Origin: Polyporus tsugae | Lineage: Eukaryota; Basidiomycota; Agaricomycetes; Polyporales; Polyporaceae | DNA: 64,000 nt | Direction: 5' to 3' | Assembly (NCBI GenBank): GCA_024305745.1 | Contig: JAHRBS010000002.1 | Location: 2,108,001-2,172,000, forward strand | Shown here: one piece after another, positions 19,119 to 31,285 of the stretch | Position numbering within the stretch: position 1 is the first letter of the stretch | How the letters are laid out: the number at the start of each line of letters is the position of its first letter | Notes under the pieces: generated by a model | Seen by the model: only the letters and a program-made list of their open reading frames with translations | What the model was told of the DNA's origin: nothing | The model's database searches: none | Program-made: the position numbers and the translations under genes

Positions 19119-19950
19119 AAACCCTCTTTCTTATCGACCACCGTAAGGGCGGCGATCTTCTCCTCCATTGCCTTGAGCTGGGCCTTGAGTGTCGTGAGCT
19201 CGTTGGTACTGGATGAGGAAGAAGAGGCAGCCCGTTGGTCCTCGACTTTGGGCTTTGGGCAGTGGAACACGGGATGTCCTTTCTCGCCGCAGTTCCAGCA
19301 ATCACCGTCAAACTTCTTCTTGCCTGAATCGGAGGCAGCTGCCTTTTCGCCCTTCTTCTTCCATCCAAATTGCTTTGGCCGTTCCTCCTCACGCACAGCA
19401 AGTTGCTGGTCCATCTGCAGCACGACTTTCTGGATCTTGGCGAGGTCTGAGATGTCGTGCGCTGTGGTCGCGAAGGCGTCGTTGATCTTGTAAGGGAGTG
19501 CTGTGCGGTACCTTTTGCACTTGTCTGCATCACCAGACCTGGTGCGAGCAGCGATGGCATTCAATTGACTGGTATAGTCCTTGACAGTGCCAAGCCGATG
19601 CGAAGCCTTGTAGAGTTTGGCAAGTTCTACAACGGCAGCCTTCTTGTCGTTCGCAACACAGAAGTGCATCATAAATGATCTTCAAAGGCCGCAAAGTCTG
19701 ACCACGCAACATTGCTGCTAGCCACAGCAACAATGTATGGGCCTGTCCACTCAGCCGCACCACTGGTCCACTTGTTGAGGATTGTGATCCAGCGGATCTC
19801 ATGTGCGACACCTTGCGCCTTGAGGAGATCGTAGTAGATGTGGGCATTGGCTACAAAGCGGAGCCCTTCCTGCGCGAGTTTTCCATCGTACTCGTGAGGG
19901 GCGACTTGGGAGAGGAGTTTGGAGACATCGAAGGGGGTGGGTGTGGCCAT
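19115..19950 (-). pseudogene. Gypsy gag (minus copy), frameshifted
   Basis: The gene is homologous along its length to the gag at 13600-14436, including a CCHC knuckle (CWNCGEKGHPVFHC). A small indel near 19672-19680 breaks the frame between FAAFE and the HFC.AND segment. Divergence from the plus copy is several percent, greater than between the two pol starts. Confidence 0.82.
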
Positions 19951-20011
19951 GGTGGGCGTGGGCGACAGTGCTCGCAATGAGGGCGCAGAGGAAGAGAATG
20001 AGGGTGGTGAG

Positions 20012-20324
20012 TGTCGGAAGACGTGGGGCAGTGGCCTAGCGGGACACGGACTCAGTCTGGTGCACGGAGTGACAACAGCTATAATATAAATTACCTAGCA
20101 GGACACGGACTGTAAAGTACATATCAGTACCAACTAGTATGGATAGCTAATGAAGTTCTTACCTCAGTCTGGTGCACGGAGTGACAGCAGCTGAGGAAAG
20201 ACGAGCAGGAAAATGCGTCGAGAGGGAGCGTCGGTGGTATAAACAGAACCAAACAAGTCGTCGGCGCCTACTATATAGTACGTCCGTATCCGATGACCGT
20301 ACAACTAACTATCGTATTTCAACA
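20012..20324 (-). repeat. Copia-2 3' LTR with internal 112-bp insertion
   Basis: This matches the 201-bp LTR at 24960-25160 except for an extra block at 20081-20192. The block repeats the preceding CCTAGC...GACAACAGCT segment, and its second copy is itself split by about 50 bp of unrelated AT-rich sequence. Confidence 0.8.
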
Positions 20325-20398
20325 CGCCCACTCAGCGGATGTAGGTATGTACGTATGAGTAGCATAAGTAAGAAAATAGGAAACTAAAGAAAACTGTC

Positions 20399-23300
20399 CT
20401 ACTGCAAGCCCAAACCAGCGCAGAAGGTCTTGTGCTTCCAGCGCGGGAGAGCCTTGGTGAGAACGTCGGCGACCTGGTCGCCAGTCGGCACGTACGTGTA
20501 CCGAATGCGACCCTCTTCAAGCTCATCGCGGATGAAGTGGTGTCGAACAGCGATGTGGTTCGTCCGGTCGTGGAACTCAGCATTCTTCGCGAGGGCCATG
20601 GTGGACTGGTTGTCGACGAGGAGCAGTGTACCCGAGGGATCAGCGCCGCGAGTGTCCAAGTCGCTATGTGCGTCGAACGTTGTGCCGAAAATCTCGGACA
20701 GGAACGTCCGGATCCAGAGGGCATCCTTGGTGGCAGCACCCATCGCGATGTACTCAGCCTCGGTGCTCGAGAGGGTGACCGAGGTCTGCTTCTTCGACTG
20801 CCAGCTGACTGCAGCATTGGCAAGCAGGAAGACGTACCCGGACACCGAGCGTCGGTCGTTGACGTCGGCAGCCCAGTCCGCGTCGACGTAACCCAGCAGC
20901 GAGCCGTCGCTCTGGGGTGAAGGTGCACCGTCGAAGACGAGAGCGCAAGATGACGTACCACGGAGGTACTTGTACACGCGCATGAGCGCGGTCCAGTGGT
21001 CCTGGCTCGGGCAAGCAGCGAACTTGCTGAGTGCACCCACTGCATACGACAGGTCAGGACGTGTCCTGAGCATCGCATACATGACGGAGCCGAGCACGCT
21101 CTGGTAGGCCTTGACGTCGACCTCAGGGACATCGACCTTCTCGAGCTTCTGGTTGGCGGCCATTGGCGTTGAGACTGGAGCGCAGTTGGCCATGCCGTGG
21201 CGGGTGAGAATGTTCTTGATATAATGTCGCTGGGTCAGTGCGAGTGTGCGACGACCGCGGTCGCGAGTGAGCTCCATGCCGAGGATCCAGTGGGCCTCGC
21301 CAAGGTCAGTCATCTCGAAACGAGCCTCGCAGTCGGCCTTGAGGCGGTCGACCATGTCCTTGTCGTCCGAGAGGATGAGCATGTCGTCGACATAGAGTGT
21401 GACAATGATGAGCTTGACATCTTCCGGCTTGTAGAAGACAGTGTGGTCAGCGTTGCTGCGAGTGAAGCCAAGCAACTCAAAGTGCTCGCGCACCTTCTTG
21501 TACCACTCGCGGCTGGCCTGCTTGAGTCCGTAAAGTGACTTACCAAGCTTCCAGACCTTCGATGCGTCAGTGCGGAAGCCTGAAGGGATCTCCATGAAGA
21601 TCTCCTCATCCAAGTCGCTATTCAGGAAGGTGGACTTGACGTCCATCTGGTGGACCTCGAGGTCGTGCTTGGCAGTGAGCGCGAGGAGGATGTGGATGCT
21701 GGGGAATTTTGTGACGGGTGCGAACATCTCATCAAAATCGAGGTACTTGACCTGGGTAAAGCCTTGGGCAACGAGTCGCACCTTGTACTTCTGGATCTCG
21801 CCGTCGGGTCCTCGTTTGATCCTGAAAACCCACTTGCAGCCGACTACCTTGCGGTGCCGAGGACGCTCCACTTTGTCGTAGAGCTCAGCCTTGGCAAACG
21901 AGAGGAGCTCTTCAGCACATGCTGCCTTCCACTGTTCAGCGTCAGGACGGGACATGGCTTCCGCGTACAACCGCGGCTCATCGCCGAGGGTCGATGCACG
22001 GTGAGCGTGTTCGTCGTCGTCGTCGTCATTGTCCGCCTCAGCCATCGGACCCTCCCCTCCAGCAGCAGCAGCGTTGCGCCAGTTGTAGGACGAGAGCTTG
22101 TAGACGGAGTCGTTCTCGAGGTAAGTCCGAGCGGTGCGATCGCGCATTGAGCGGCGGACCTCTGGTGCTAGAATAGGATAGGGGTATGGCCCCGGGACTC
22201 AAGAGGCAGGAACTCGGTGAGGACGCGGTGGCTCGGCCGCAGGCACATGGGGAATGTGAGGAGGTGTTGGCGAGCGGCGAGGAAGTGGAGGGAGAGGGAT
22301 GTCGACCTCATCGTCCTTGAGGACAGGAGAGGCGGTGCGGCTCTCATCCTCATCAGGCGCTGTCTCGACCATGACAGGGTGCTTGTGTGGAGGAGCGGGA
22401 GGGTCAGCCTGCACGCGCGCAAAGGAGTTGTCGGACTCATCATTGTCGGAGTGCTCTGGGAAAGCAGGCTCCATGTTGACTACAATGCGCGCTGGGACAC
22501 CACCTGAGAGGCCTTCATCGAAGACGACGTCACACGACTCGATGATCTTGCCCGTTGGCCTGTGAAGAAGGCGGTACGCACGCCTGTGCTCGGAGAAGCC
22601 AATGAGTATGCACTCAAGGGACTTCGCGTCGAGTTTCTTCCGCTTGTTGTCCGGGATGTGGACGAATGCCTTGCAGCTGAATGGGCGGATGTGCGTGACT
22701 GATGGCTTGATGCCTGTGCATGCCTCGTGCGGTGTGATGTCTCCGTCGAGTGCGCGAGTTGGCGTTCGGTTGAGGATGTAGATGGCGTAGGCCGTCGCCT
22801 CCAGCCAGTGTGACTTGGGAATGTCAGCATCCTCGAGCATCGAGCGAGCCATCTCCATGATTGTCCTGTTGGCGCGCTCCGCGATCCCGTTCTCCTGAGG
22901 TGTGTCAGTGTTTGACCTCTTGTGGTGGATGCCCCGTCGCTTGCAGATGTTGATGACGTCCTCGTTGACGTACTCGCCACCACCGTCGGACCGCAGGATG
23001 TTGACTGGTTCTTCAATTGCGACCTCGATGTGGTTGACATGTGCGTTGAAGTTGGCAGCTTGGTCAGACTTCGCCTTGAGTGGGACAGCAGAGATGTGCT
23101 GTGAGTACCAGTCGATGTAGGTGTTGAGGTACTTCTTGTCAGATCGTGCGCGGACGTTGAGCTCCATGAGATTGGAGCTGATGTGGTAGTTGGGGCGAGG
23201 AGCCGTGGCCGTGGTCTCCTTCGGAATCTCGTCACGTGTCTGCTTGCCAGCGAGACACGGTGTGCAGGGCTCGCGCGGAGGCTTCAATGGGCCGAGGAGC

Positions 23301-24731
23301 AACATCCCCTTGACCATATCCTTGTGGACCATCCGGATGACGGTGTCGACACCGAGATGTCCCAGACAGCGATGCCAGGTCTTCACGGTTGCCTTTGACT
23401 CGTTAGCGATGAACACGTTGAGGCTGGCCGGTGTCGGACCGGGGTCAAAGTGCGTTGGGATGGTGTCCATAGGGAGCTGCGCAACGTGCGCATGATCGGG
23501 TGTGGCGGCCATCCCCTTGAGGACGTAGAGACCATTGGTTAGCGTCGCTCTGCCGAGGAGCTTGCCATCCCTGCCAGAGATGTTGCATCCCTGCATGTCG
23601 AACGTGACAGCGTGGCCTCTCTCGACGAGGGCGGAGACAGATGCGAGGTTGCCATGGAGTTCGGGGATGTGGTAGACGCGCATGAAGAGCGCAGGCTGTG
23701 TGATGGAGCCCTCCCCTTCAAGATCAAGGTACATGGAGCCGACACCAGTCGCAAGGATGTAGCGGTCGTCTCCGAGCCAGACACGCTTCGGCTCAGCGAG
23801 AGCGCGGTACGTGTCAAACTTTGCGCGCTGTGAGGACATGTGTGAGGACGCGCCGGAGTCGACGATCCAACGCACGACGTTGGACTCAGTTGCAGCCTTC
23901 ATTGTGTCAGCGACGTAGATGCGTAGGAGCGTGTCGTCCGTGCTGTCTGCCGCAGCGACCTTCGCATTGAGGTCACCAGAACCTGACAGCGCTGTGTTCT
24001 TCGCCTTGGCCTCCAGCTCGGCTTTGAGCTTTCGACACTCGTCCTTGACGTGCCCAGTGTAACCGCAATGGTCACACTTCTTCTTCGGCTTGTTGCTGTC
24101 CGACTTCCCATTGGACTTGCCCTTGGGCTTGTCCTTGGTCTTGTCCGACGACGGTCCGGTCTTGGACGTCCGAGCGAGGAGCGCTGACTGCTTCGACGAT
24201 GTGTTGAGCAGCTTCTCGTGCTCGCAGACGGACGAGATGACCTTGTCCGTTGTGAGAGCGGTGTCGGAGGACATGAGGATGGCGCGAAGGGTGTCGAATG
24301 ATGGAGGGAGCGAGACGACCATAGCGATGGCAACGAGAGAGTCATCGATGGTCTGGCCAAGCGAGGAGAGGATATGCTTCTTGTGGAGCATGGCGTCGAG
24401 TTGTGGATGGAGGGGAATCATCGGAGAGCGTGCCTCGGAAGAGCTCACCGATGAGAGACGCAATGGTCTGCTTTCCCTTCCCCTCGTACATTGTTGTGAG
24501 CTTCGACCATGCCTCTGTCGATGTCGTAAGGTGCATGCAGGCAGCGAGTGGATCGTCCTCGAGCGTGAGGGTGATCTGCGTGAACGCAATCTCTTCACAT
24601 AAGAGCCAGTCCTCACTTCCACCCTGGTCGACAGCAGGGTCTGGTTGAGTTTCCGTGCCGTCGACAATTTTCCAAAGTTTGCTCTGCATGAGGATGCGTT
24701 GGATTCGGAATTTCCATGTCGTATAGTTCAA
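20399..24731 (-). pseudogene. Copia-2 Gag-Pol polyprotein (broken)
   Basis: In gene order, Gag begins upstream of 24731 without a clear ATG (NYTTWKFRIQRIL). A one-base frameshift near 24410 follows. Next come a CX2CX4HX4C knuckle (CDHCGYTGHVKDEC) near 24040-24080, protease DSGASSH near 23860, HHCC and integrase with SDGGGEY near 22985, an in-frame TGA at 22199-22201, RT with YVDD near 21400, and RNase H with YVDADWA near 20890. The stop at 20399 is just before the 3' LTR. Only two lesions were seen, so the element is fairly young but inactive as written. Confidence 0.88.
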
Positions 24732-24942
24732 GCCGTCGTCCTTGAGTTGAGAAAAGAGACGTCGTACAGACGATTGGAAAGGCTAGGCACTGAGGCGGCC
24801 GTTCCGGGGAGTGGGACCATGTGAGCCATCAGGGAAGAAGTGAGGAAGGGATGCTGAAACAAATGAATAGAGTTTAACGAGCTGTGAGTGCTTTGGAAGC
24901 GTAGTGTGCATAGAATGAATGTTCCTGGGTGCTAGTTTGCGA

Positions 24943-24959
24943 GCCCAGGGCTCATAACC
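24943..24959 (-). other. Copia-2 primer-binding site
   Basis: The plus strand reads GCCCAGGGCTCATAACC, directly adjacent to the 5' LTR. It again pairs with the anticodon arm of initiator tRNA-Met, so this family also appears to use a tRNA half as primer. Confidence 0.75.
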
Positions 24960-25160
24960 TGTCGGAAGATGTGGGGCAGTGGCCTAGCGGGACACGGACT
25001 CAGTCTGGTGCACGGAGTGACAACAGCTGAGGAAAGACGAGCAGGAAAATGCGTCGAGAGGGAGCGTCGGTGGTATAAACAGAACCAAACAAGTCGTCGG
25101 CGCCTACTACGTAGTACGTCTGTATCTGATGAACATACAACTAACTATCGTATTTCAACA
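24960..25160 (-). repeat. Copia-2 5' LTR
   Basis: 201 bp, TGTCGG...TTCAACA, with a possible TATAAA at 25075-25080 on the plus strand. GTGAG follows at 25161-25165. Confidence 0.85.
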
Positions 25161-25200
25161 GTGAGGATGGAGGTGTCAGGGTGTTGAGAACTACGATTTC

Positions 25201-25764
25201 TCATTTGGGTTCCTCCTCGACTGCAGGGTTTGAGTCCTCTTGCTCAGGCTCTGCTTCAATCTTGGGTAGTGCTGAGGTCGAAGCGATGGGGGAATTAGAG
25301 GTGCGGGATGCGAGCTGTTGTCTAACGAGCTCAGCAGTGGTCTGGAGGGTTAGTCCTCCAAGACAAGGGGATGCGGACAGCGTCCCAGTGGGGGTCGGCT
25401 TGCGACTTTGGGGTTGAGAGGTTGGACGTGAGGTAGGGCGGGACACAGGACGAGATGCAGGGTTACTAGTTGCAACTGCAGCCGCTTGGCAAAGAGGCGG
25501 ACGTTCGGGGTCACGAAAGGCAGATGTAGGGGGTCTGGCGATGTGTGCAAGGATAAGGGCTGGTTGGTCTTTGGTGGTGATGAGTCGAGGTGCAAGACCT
25601 TTGACTGCCTCAGGAATAGGTCTCCAAGTACAGCTCCGGTGTGGACACAGTTGTGTTACACAGACAGACCACCATTTCTTGTCCTTATCCCAGTTTTCAT
25701 CCTGAACTTCAATGGGGTGAAAGGTGTGCACAAACTGTTTGCAAGCCAGGATGAAGTGTCTCAC
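25201..25764 (-). other. Conserved frame upstream of gag (minus gypsy copy)
   Basis: This is the counterpart of 12937-13500, with the same length and the same stop. It is separated from its gag by the copia-2 insertion. It has no ATG in frame. Confidence 0.35.
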
Positions 25765-26143
25765 TTCCTATCCAGGAACGACGGATGGCTGGTGCACAAC
25801 CCAACACTGTCTGCTCAGCCTCCTCGGCCTATTGCTGTGTCTTAACCTCAAGGGACACGGGCCCAGGGGTGTCCTGCCCTGGCTTTGTTTTGCCGCCTTT
25901 CTCTAGCCTCCCACGCCGTGAGGCAGACCACTTCTGTCAGTGCCGGGGTCTCGGGTTAGGAGCTTTCCGTGCACTGTACCACTGAAAGTGGCAAGCCTCG
26001 AGTTGAATGAAGACCACGTCTGATGGTGTGACTAGAGCGCGCACTATGCTAGGCCAACACAGAGGGTCAAGAGTGCATACCGTACGAGGGAAAAAGGGAA
26101 AGGGTGTGGGTATGCTGGTGCTCGTGAAGTAGTTTCGACCTAA

Positions 26144-26589
26144 TGTTACAACTGGCCATTGAGCAAGGACCAGGGAGACTTACAAGACGAGCAAGGGCAT
26201 CGATGAGCGCTTGTGCAGCAAGAGTGGAGCAAGGCTCAACGGTCAGGGCTGGAGACAAGATGTATTGAGTAAGTAGGTGTCTATGAGCGAAATACAGCGA
26301 GGCTTACCTGGAGACAAGAGGTTGAAACTGAGGTCTCCAGGCAGCGAAGTACAGGTCCTTATATACGTATAGAGGACAATGAGAACCTGGGGACGATAGG
26401 TAACTATGGACATGGGTGAACAATGGAAACAGAACGATAGCAACTATGGACAATAAGGAGCTATTGTGCTAAAGAACAAAAGACGAGATACAATGCAACA
26501 GAGAACAATAAGTACAATGTGAGAAGTAGATCGTCCGGAAAAGGAAACCAAGGTGCTGGTAACAGGCGCCGAATGGAATGTTCATGACA
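26144..26589 (-). repeat. Gypsy 5' LTR (minus copy)
   Basis: 446 bp; in element orientation it starts TGTCATGAAC and ends TTGTAACA, and it includes the same TATATAAGG box. The flanks outside and inside do not share five bases, as expected when the other end has been lost. Confidence 0.87.
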
Positions 26590-26777
26590 GTTGGGGTTGC
26601 TGTGTTCCATAATTAGTGGACTTCGGATCAGGGAAAAATAGTTACAGTGCAGGGATCCTTGTGTGGGGAACGGGGAGGGGAAGTGGAGAGATGGGGGAGG
26701 AGTCCTTGGAGATCGAAATGGCTGGAATACGTGGGCACCTAAACAGTAGGGTGGTGGTACAAGGGAAAGAAGTGATG

Positions 26778-27000
26778 CCTTTTTGGACTGGCTCACCTGC
26801 CATCAGTGCCCAAGCCTGCCCTAAAGTCAGGTGGTCTGTGCACCTGTCATGTATAGTATATAAGGGCTGTGATGTGGGCTCAGAGACCTTAGATTATGTC
26901 TCTTGTTTGCTCCTCATCATCTGTAGGCAGCTTAACAGCCCCGGCCATCCTCTGCCTTCTAGTCTAGGTCAATCTATCTTCTACTTCTGTTGTCACCCTC
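26778..27000 (+). repeat. LTR fragment, same family as 1-232
   Basis: The inverted partner of the left-edge fragment, with TATATAAGG at 26857-26865. It marks the right side of the transposon block. The flanking stretch 26590-26777 has no recognisable gene. Confidence 0.6.
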
Positions 27001-27059
27001 TGTGTCTCCATCAGTGAGCCCTTACCTTTGTTTGTTTTGTGGCACAGTTGTTTGGCTGT

Positions 27060-27200
27060 GACAGCGATGATGCTTGCGATGAGGGTGAAGAGGAAGAGGA
27101 CAATGAGGGTGGGGAGGATGGAGGTGTTGGGGTGTTGGTCCCAGTCATCGTAGAAATTGTGGTTACACCGGAGCATGGCCTTGAGCCATGTCTTCCTGGA
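27060..27200 (-). repeat. Diverged gypsy leader relic
   Basis: The reverse complement resembles the tract just upstream of gypsy gag (around 13504-13590; shared CAACACC..ACCTCCATCCTC and CTCTTCCTCTTCACCCTC). It appears to be an older, decayed copy of the same family. Confidence 0.5.
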
Positions 27201-28863
27201 CGAGTGCACAAGAATATAAGTAAACTACAGTAAGTCATGATTGAGTTGTAGCATAGCTGAGCTGTCGAGTATGCAGTCAAATACAAGACAAAACAGAATG
27301 GAGATGAGCGTGTGGACTGAGAATGTAACTACAAGCAAGCGTGTGAGCATCAGAACTAATGGCCATGAGGCTTGTGTGATGGCGGGGCTGTTACAATATA
27401 GTAACACTAAGTTGTCACTAACTATCCTGATGCTACTTATGGGGACTAGCAGCGCCGGCCTAAGCGAGGAGGCACACGTACAAGTGTCTGTCCCTCCGTG
27501 ACCCCTGTGGAGATTGAACAGTGAGCATCTGGCCAGAGATAATCTCAAGCGGGACAGGACTGCACTCGGCTATTGTGCTCTGTGGCTGACAAAGTGGGCC
27601 CTCCACTGGAAGGATTATTCACCAGCCTAGAGTAGGTCAGTCAGCATTGAAGGCAGCGGAATTGACAGGGAATCAAGTAATGAACAAAGTGTTTGGTGTG
27701 GAACTTTCAGATATGCGATATTTCCCAAGTTGTCAAAACGGAATCAGCCAAAAAGGTGACAACCAGAACACTTAGACCAAAAAACTTTGACCCATGTAGC
27801 TCTACTGATAAAATGTGCATGAATTTTGAGCCAGAAATGTGTCTGAGGAAAGGAATTGAGTCCGCTCAATGAGCTTCGCAAGGCGGAAGTAAGGTAAGCG
27901 CCGATCCTGCGTACAGGTGAACTTTCAGCTAATTTCTGTATGTTGTCTCCCTGAAAACGAAGCCTGTGTTGTACTTTGAACAAAAGGCTGACCACCATCT
28001 CCGGTAGACGACAATCAGACGGGAAGGAGAGGGTCAACCACAAGTCTGAGTCGAGAAGTGCATAAGCGCGCTCCCTGGCTGGCCCGGTTGCAGGCTGCAT
28101 GGCACGGTCCATCGCCGACAGTGTTGCATTGTCCGATAGTGCATCCACCTCTTATGGGGCAGTTTTTCATTCCTGAATGTTCAGTCATATATTTGATACA
28201 TTCCAATGATTCATGAGGAGGTCTGCATTGGAGGGCAGGGGATATTCGCTAGGAACTGCCCAGGACCAACAAAAGAGCTGTCGGAGTTGTAGAATCTTGT
28301 ATTATGTAAGCGAGCTTGCTCCGTGCTTGCATCTCACCGACTCGTCTTGTCCCAGACTCCTGTCTTGTCCTGTCTTGTATTATATGTTATGTCTCGGCCG
28401 CCTTGTTTACTCATGTATTTAGCTAGACCTGCGACGTGTCATCCCTCATGTGTTTGCATCAGTGTTCAAATGTGCTTGTCTTTTCCCCCGTCTTCTCTCC
28501 TCTCACATGCCTGATTCTCCTACAGGAGTTTGGAGACACGTCGCATAGATGAGGGGGAACGATTTATCTCAGTGATTTGTCACTTATCCCAAAGTGTGAC
28601 GGTTACATAAGCCGAACATCGGCTAGCGGGCGCTGCCAGTCCCCACTACTTAGCTTCTATTGAGTGATTATTAGTCCTACTAAGAAAGACTTTATACTTT
28701 GGGCCCCGGTATCTAATTTCAACTATTGAGGTCTATTCTACCTTGGTACCGTGAATATATCTATTGGAGTCTAACTAGTAATAATTGGCTAGAGGGGGTT
28801 TTCATGATGCATTTGATCTTCACTTCTTGACTACAAGCAATTTAAGTATATTGTAAACTCTGT
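27201..28863. other. Gene-free stretch between transposons and gene-rich region
   Basis: Only short unsupported frames occur here. No conserved domain, LTR end, tRNA or plausible spliced gene was seen. It may contain decayed transposon sequence and the 3' flank of the JJJ1 gene. Confidence 0.5.
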
Positions 28864-30926
28864 TCATTTCTGCTTTCCCCGGCTTCTCGAAGTACCAACA
28901 AGTTGAGCAGAAGCAAGTGCATGGCTAGGTACATTACGTAGATGTGTGAAGAGCTGTGTTCTACTGTCAAACCTGGCTTGACATCCATCACATACCTGTA
29001 ATGCAAAGCCCTCAGTGTCATTGATTGCAAAAAGTTAGTTAAACCCACCAACTTCTCAGCTAGCGGCTCCTTGACTGTTGCTTTCTTTGCGGCCTCACGA
29101 GCACGACGTCTCTCCTTCCTCGAAGGGCTTTGCTCCCATGTGCCAGCCTGATTGAAGGTAGAGATTGGATTGTTCAGAGAGTTGCCATTGGACAAGTCAC
29201 CATTGGCCAGAGGATCTAAAGTAGTGTCTCGCTTCTGCGACCACTTCTGACTCTTGGTGATAATTTCTGGCGACGGTTCACGAGGCTGGTTTTTCGTCTT
29301 CTTTCGTGCACCTTTCGATGTCAGTGTTGGGGCCTGGTGCTCATTCTCCAATGCACTTGCTACGACTTTGTGTTCCTCTTGGTCAATGATGGGCAGTTCT
29401 CCACTCCCCGCTATGGCTGATTCCTCGTCTTCGTCTTCGCCCGATCCCGATCCTGTGGATTCCACCTTCCACTGAGTCCCTCCCAGGATATCCCCTCCCA
29501 AACCAAGCTCTTCATGCTCCTGTTCCATCGTCCGCTTCAGCGCCTCCACCGCCTTTAGGTGCTTTCTACTGCGTTCATGACTGTCCCATGCTGCCTCGCT
29601 CCGGAAGCTCTTCCCGCACGCGACACACTCCCATTCCTCCTCGTCCTCGCCTTCGGCTGCAGCCCATTCTAAATCGACGGCGGCGTCATGAACCGCGGTC
29701 TTCTGCCATTCTTGTTCTACAAAGACAGGTTGGGGTGCCGGCGAAGATGTACCTGCGGCACGTGAAGGAGCGGAACGTGAATCCTGGGGAGTGGAGCGTC
29801 CTTGTGCTTGACGGGTTATATGCGCCTTGTACCGAGGGTCACGCTTGCGGATGAAGGTTGCGAGAGACTAGGATGCGAGGTTAGAAAACAATAGAAGAAG
29901 AGGGTGATGGGGCGTACCCGAACGGTGTCGTTGTATTCCTTCCGAGCTTCGTCTCGAGCTTTCTTGTTGTCGCGCTCCATCATTCTACGGGAAAGTTGGC
30001 CAAAAGGCGTCACTTTATTGAGAAGCGTCATGCTCACCTCCGAACCCTCCGATCTGGGGCCTCCGCAATATTCCACTTATCGACCCATTCGAACGCTTTA
30101 TTGGTCCCAAAGTTGGTCCAGTAATTATAGAATGCGCGCGCGCATTGGTCCTTCTCCTCTTTCGATGGCAATAGCCACGGCCAAGTGGAAGTACCAAAGG
30201 AAGGGAGGGGCGTATCATCGTAGCGCCTCTCATCGTGGTCGAGGCGATCGAAGAGGTTGCGAAAAATGGTGAAAAAGCTCTGCCAACATGAAATTGGTCT
30301 GTGGAGGCAAAGCGCAACACAAAGAGACGTACGTTGGGTCCATCGTCGAATCCATCCCAAATGGTTGTATCAAAGAATTGGGCAAGGTGCCGGACGGTGA
30401 GACCACGATCTCGGGCGCGGGATGGGGGCACGCCGCTTCTGATCTCCTCGAAAACCGCTGCTGCATCGGGCTCAGGAATCAATGAGGCGCGATGGCTATC
30501 ATACCATGCTCGTTCCTAACTGAGTTGAGAGAAGCCGAGGAAGGGTCGACGGGAAAAAACACACCTGCTCATCACTGAGAACCTAACGACCGAGTGAGAC
30601 GCATGGAACAGATGGCATGAGTGAAAGAAGGATCTACTGACCTCATAAGCCTGTTGTATAGCTGCAAACCGTTTCGTGGCACTGTCTATGTCGTGTGCGT
30701 TCTTGTCCGGGTGGTGGATCAAGGCCAGCCTACGGAATGATTTCTGTATCCCAACCCGAGAACAGTTTTGGCTCGGCGTAACGGAGGTATGATGCATACG
30801 ATCAACGCTGCAGATGGTACATACCTTGATCTCGTCCGCGGTAGCCGACTCTTCGACCTCGAGAAGAGCATAGTAATCTGGGGGACCGTTGTCTGATCCC
30901 CGAGCAGTTGACTCTCGTGCTCCCAT
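28864..30926 (-). CDS. JJJ1: J-domain ribosome-biogenesis protein JJJ1/DNAJC21
   Basis: A 554-residue cytosolic Hsp70 co-chaperone. In yeast, Jjj1 works with Ssa and Rei1 to recycle factors from late pre-60S ribosomes. Exons (gene order): 30825-30926, 30642-30743, 30565-30582, 30333-30515, 30038-30279, 29918-29984, 29049-29867, 28864-28995; they sum to 1665 nt. The J domain is at the N-terminus with the HPD motif (HHPDKN). A family-specific middle region follows ([16 protein letters not shown]... APDRRVRR). The first C2H2 finger is CVACGKSF...SHERSRKH and the second is [19 protein letters not shown], near the end. An acidic Ser-rich stretch lies between the fingers. Exon 3 is only 18 nt. It is divergent from TIM13 with 359 bp between starts. 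Confidence 0.93.
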
Positions 30927-31285
30927 TGGGAGGTGTCTCCGGAAGCGATATTCTGTAGAGCTCCGTACACGGCAACAGGACGCGACCGGGCAAGCTGGGT
31001 GAGAAGGATGGCGGTGGACAGACGGTCAAAGTGGGCACTTCACGACGACTCGGACTCGGACTCGGAGGGTCAACAAGCGCCTATGGCTATCTACGCGCTA
31101 GACGCTCTGAACGCGAGCGCGTCATGGACGTGAGCGCTTGAGCTCCGTCACGGTCCGAGTCAGCCTCAGCTCTGTCCTCGACTCGTCTCTGCTCGCTCCG
31201 TCTGAGTGTCACCCAGTTCTGCTCTGCAGCAGCACAGTCGTTCTCGGTCCAGCTGCGCTCAAAACTCATCGATATCCCCCCAAAA
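30927..31285. promoter_or_regulatory. Shared divergent promoter, JJJ1 and TIM13
   Basis: 359 bp between two start codons facing away from each other, so it must hold both promoters and 5' UTRs. There is no clear TATA box. A stretch of repeated GACTCGG/CTCGGACT near 31040-31070 is the only striking pattern. Confidence 0.45.

Larger units (their letters stand above)
20012..25160 (-). mobile_element. Copia-2 LTR retrotransposon
   Basis: A second copia family, unrelated in LTR to copia-1. Its LTRs are 24960-25160 (5', 201 bp) and 20012-20324 (3', 313 bp because of a 112-bp insertion). Both are TGTCGG...TTCAACA. The target duplication GTGAG is present at 20007-20011 and 25161-25165, and removing the element restores a continuous gypsy leader. 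The primer-binding site is 24943-24959. The polyprotein is broken by one frameshift and one stop. Confidence 0.92.
18629..26589 (-). mobile_element. Gypsy element, minus copy, split by copia-2 and truncated
   Basis: Read right to left: 5' LTR 26144-26589 (446 bp), internal leader and upstream frame 25161-26143, the nested copia-2 element (20012-25160), then gag (19115-19950) and the first part of pol to 18629. It corresponds to plus-copy positions 12576-14923 and is missing everything downstream of early pol. At 18628/18629 its pol meets the 3' LTR of the plus copy. Confidence 0.88.

Noticed and set aside
20332..21132. 266-codon frame overlapping copia-2 RNase H
   Set aside because: It is an alternate frame on the same strand as the polyprotein with Ser/Arg/Thr bias. 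A shadow.
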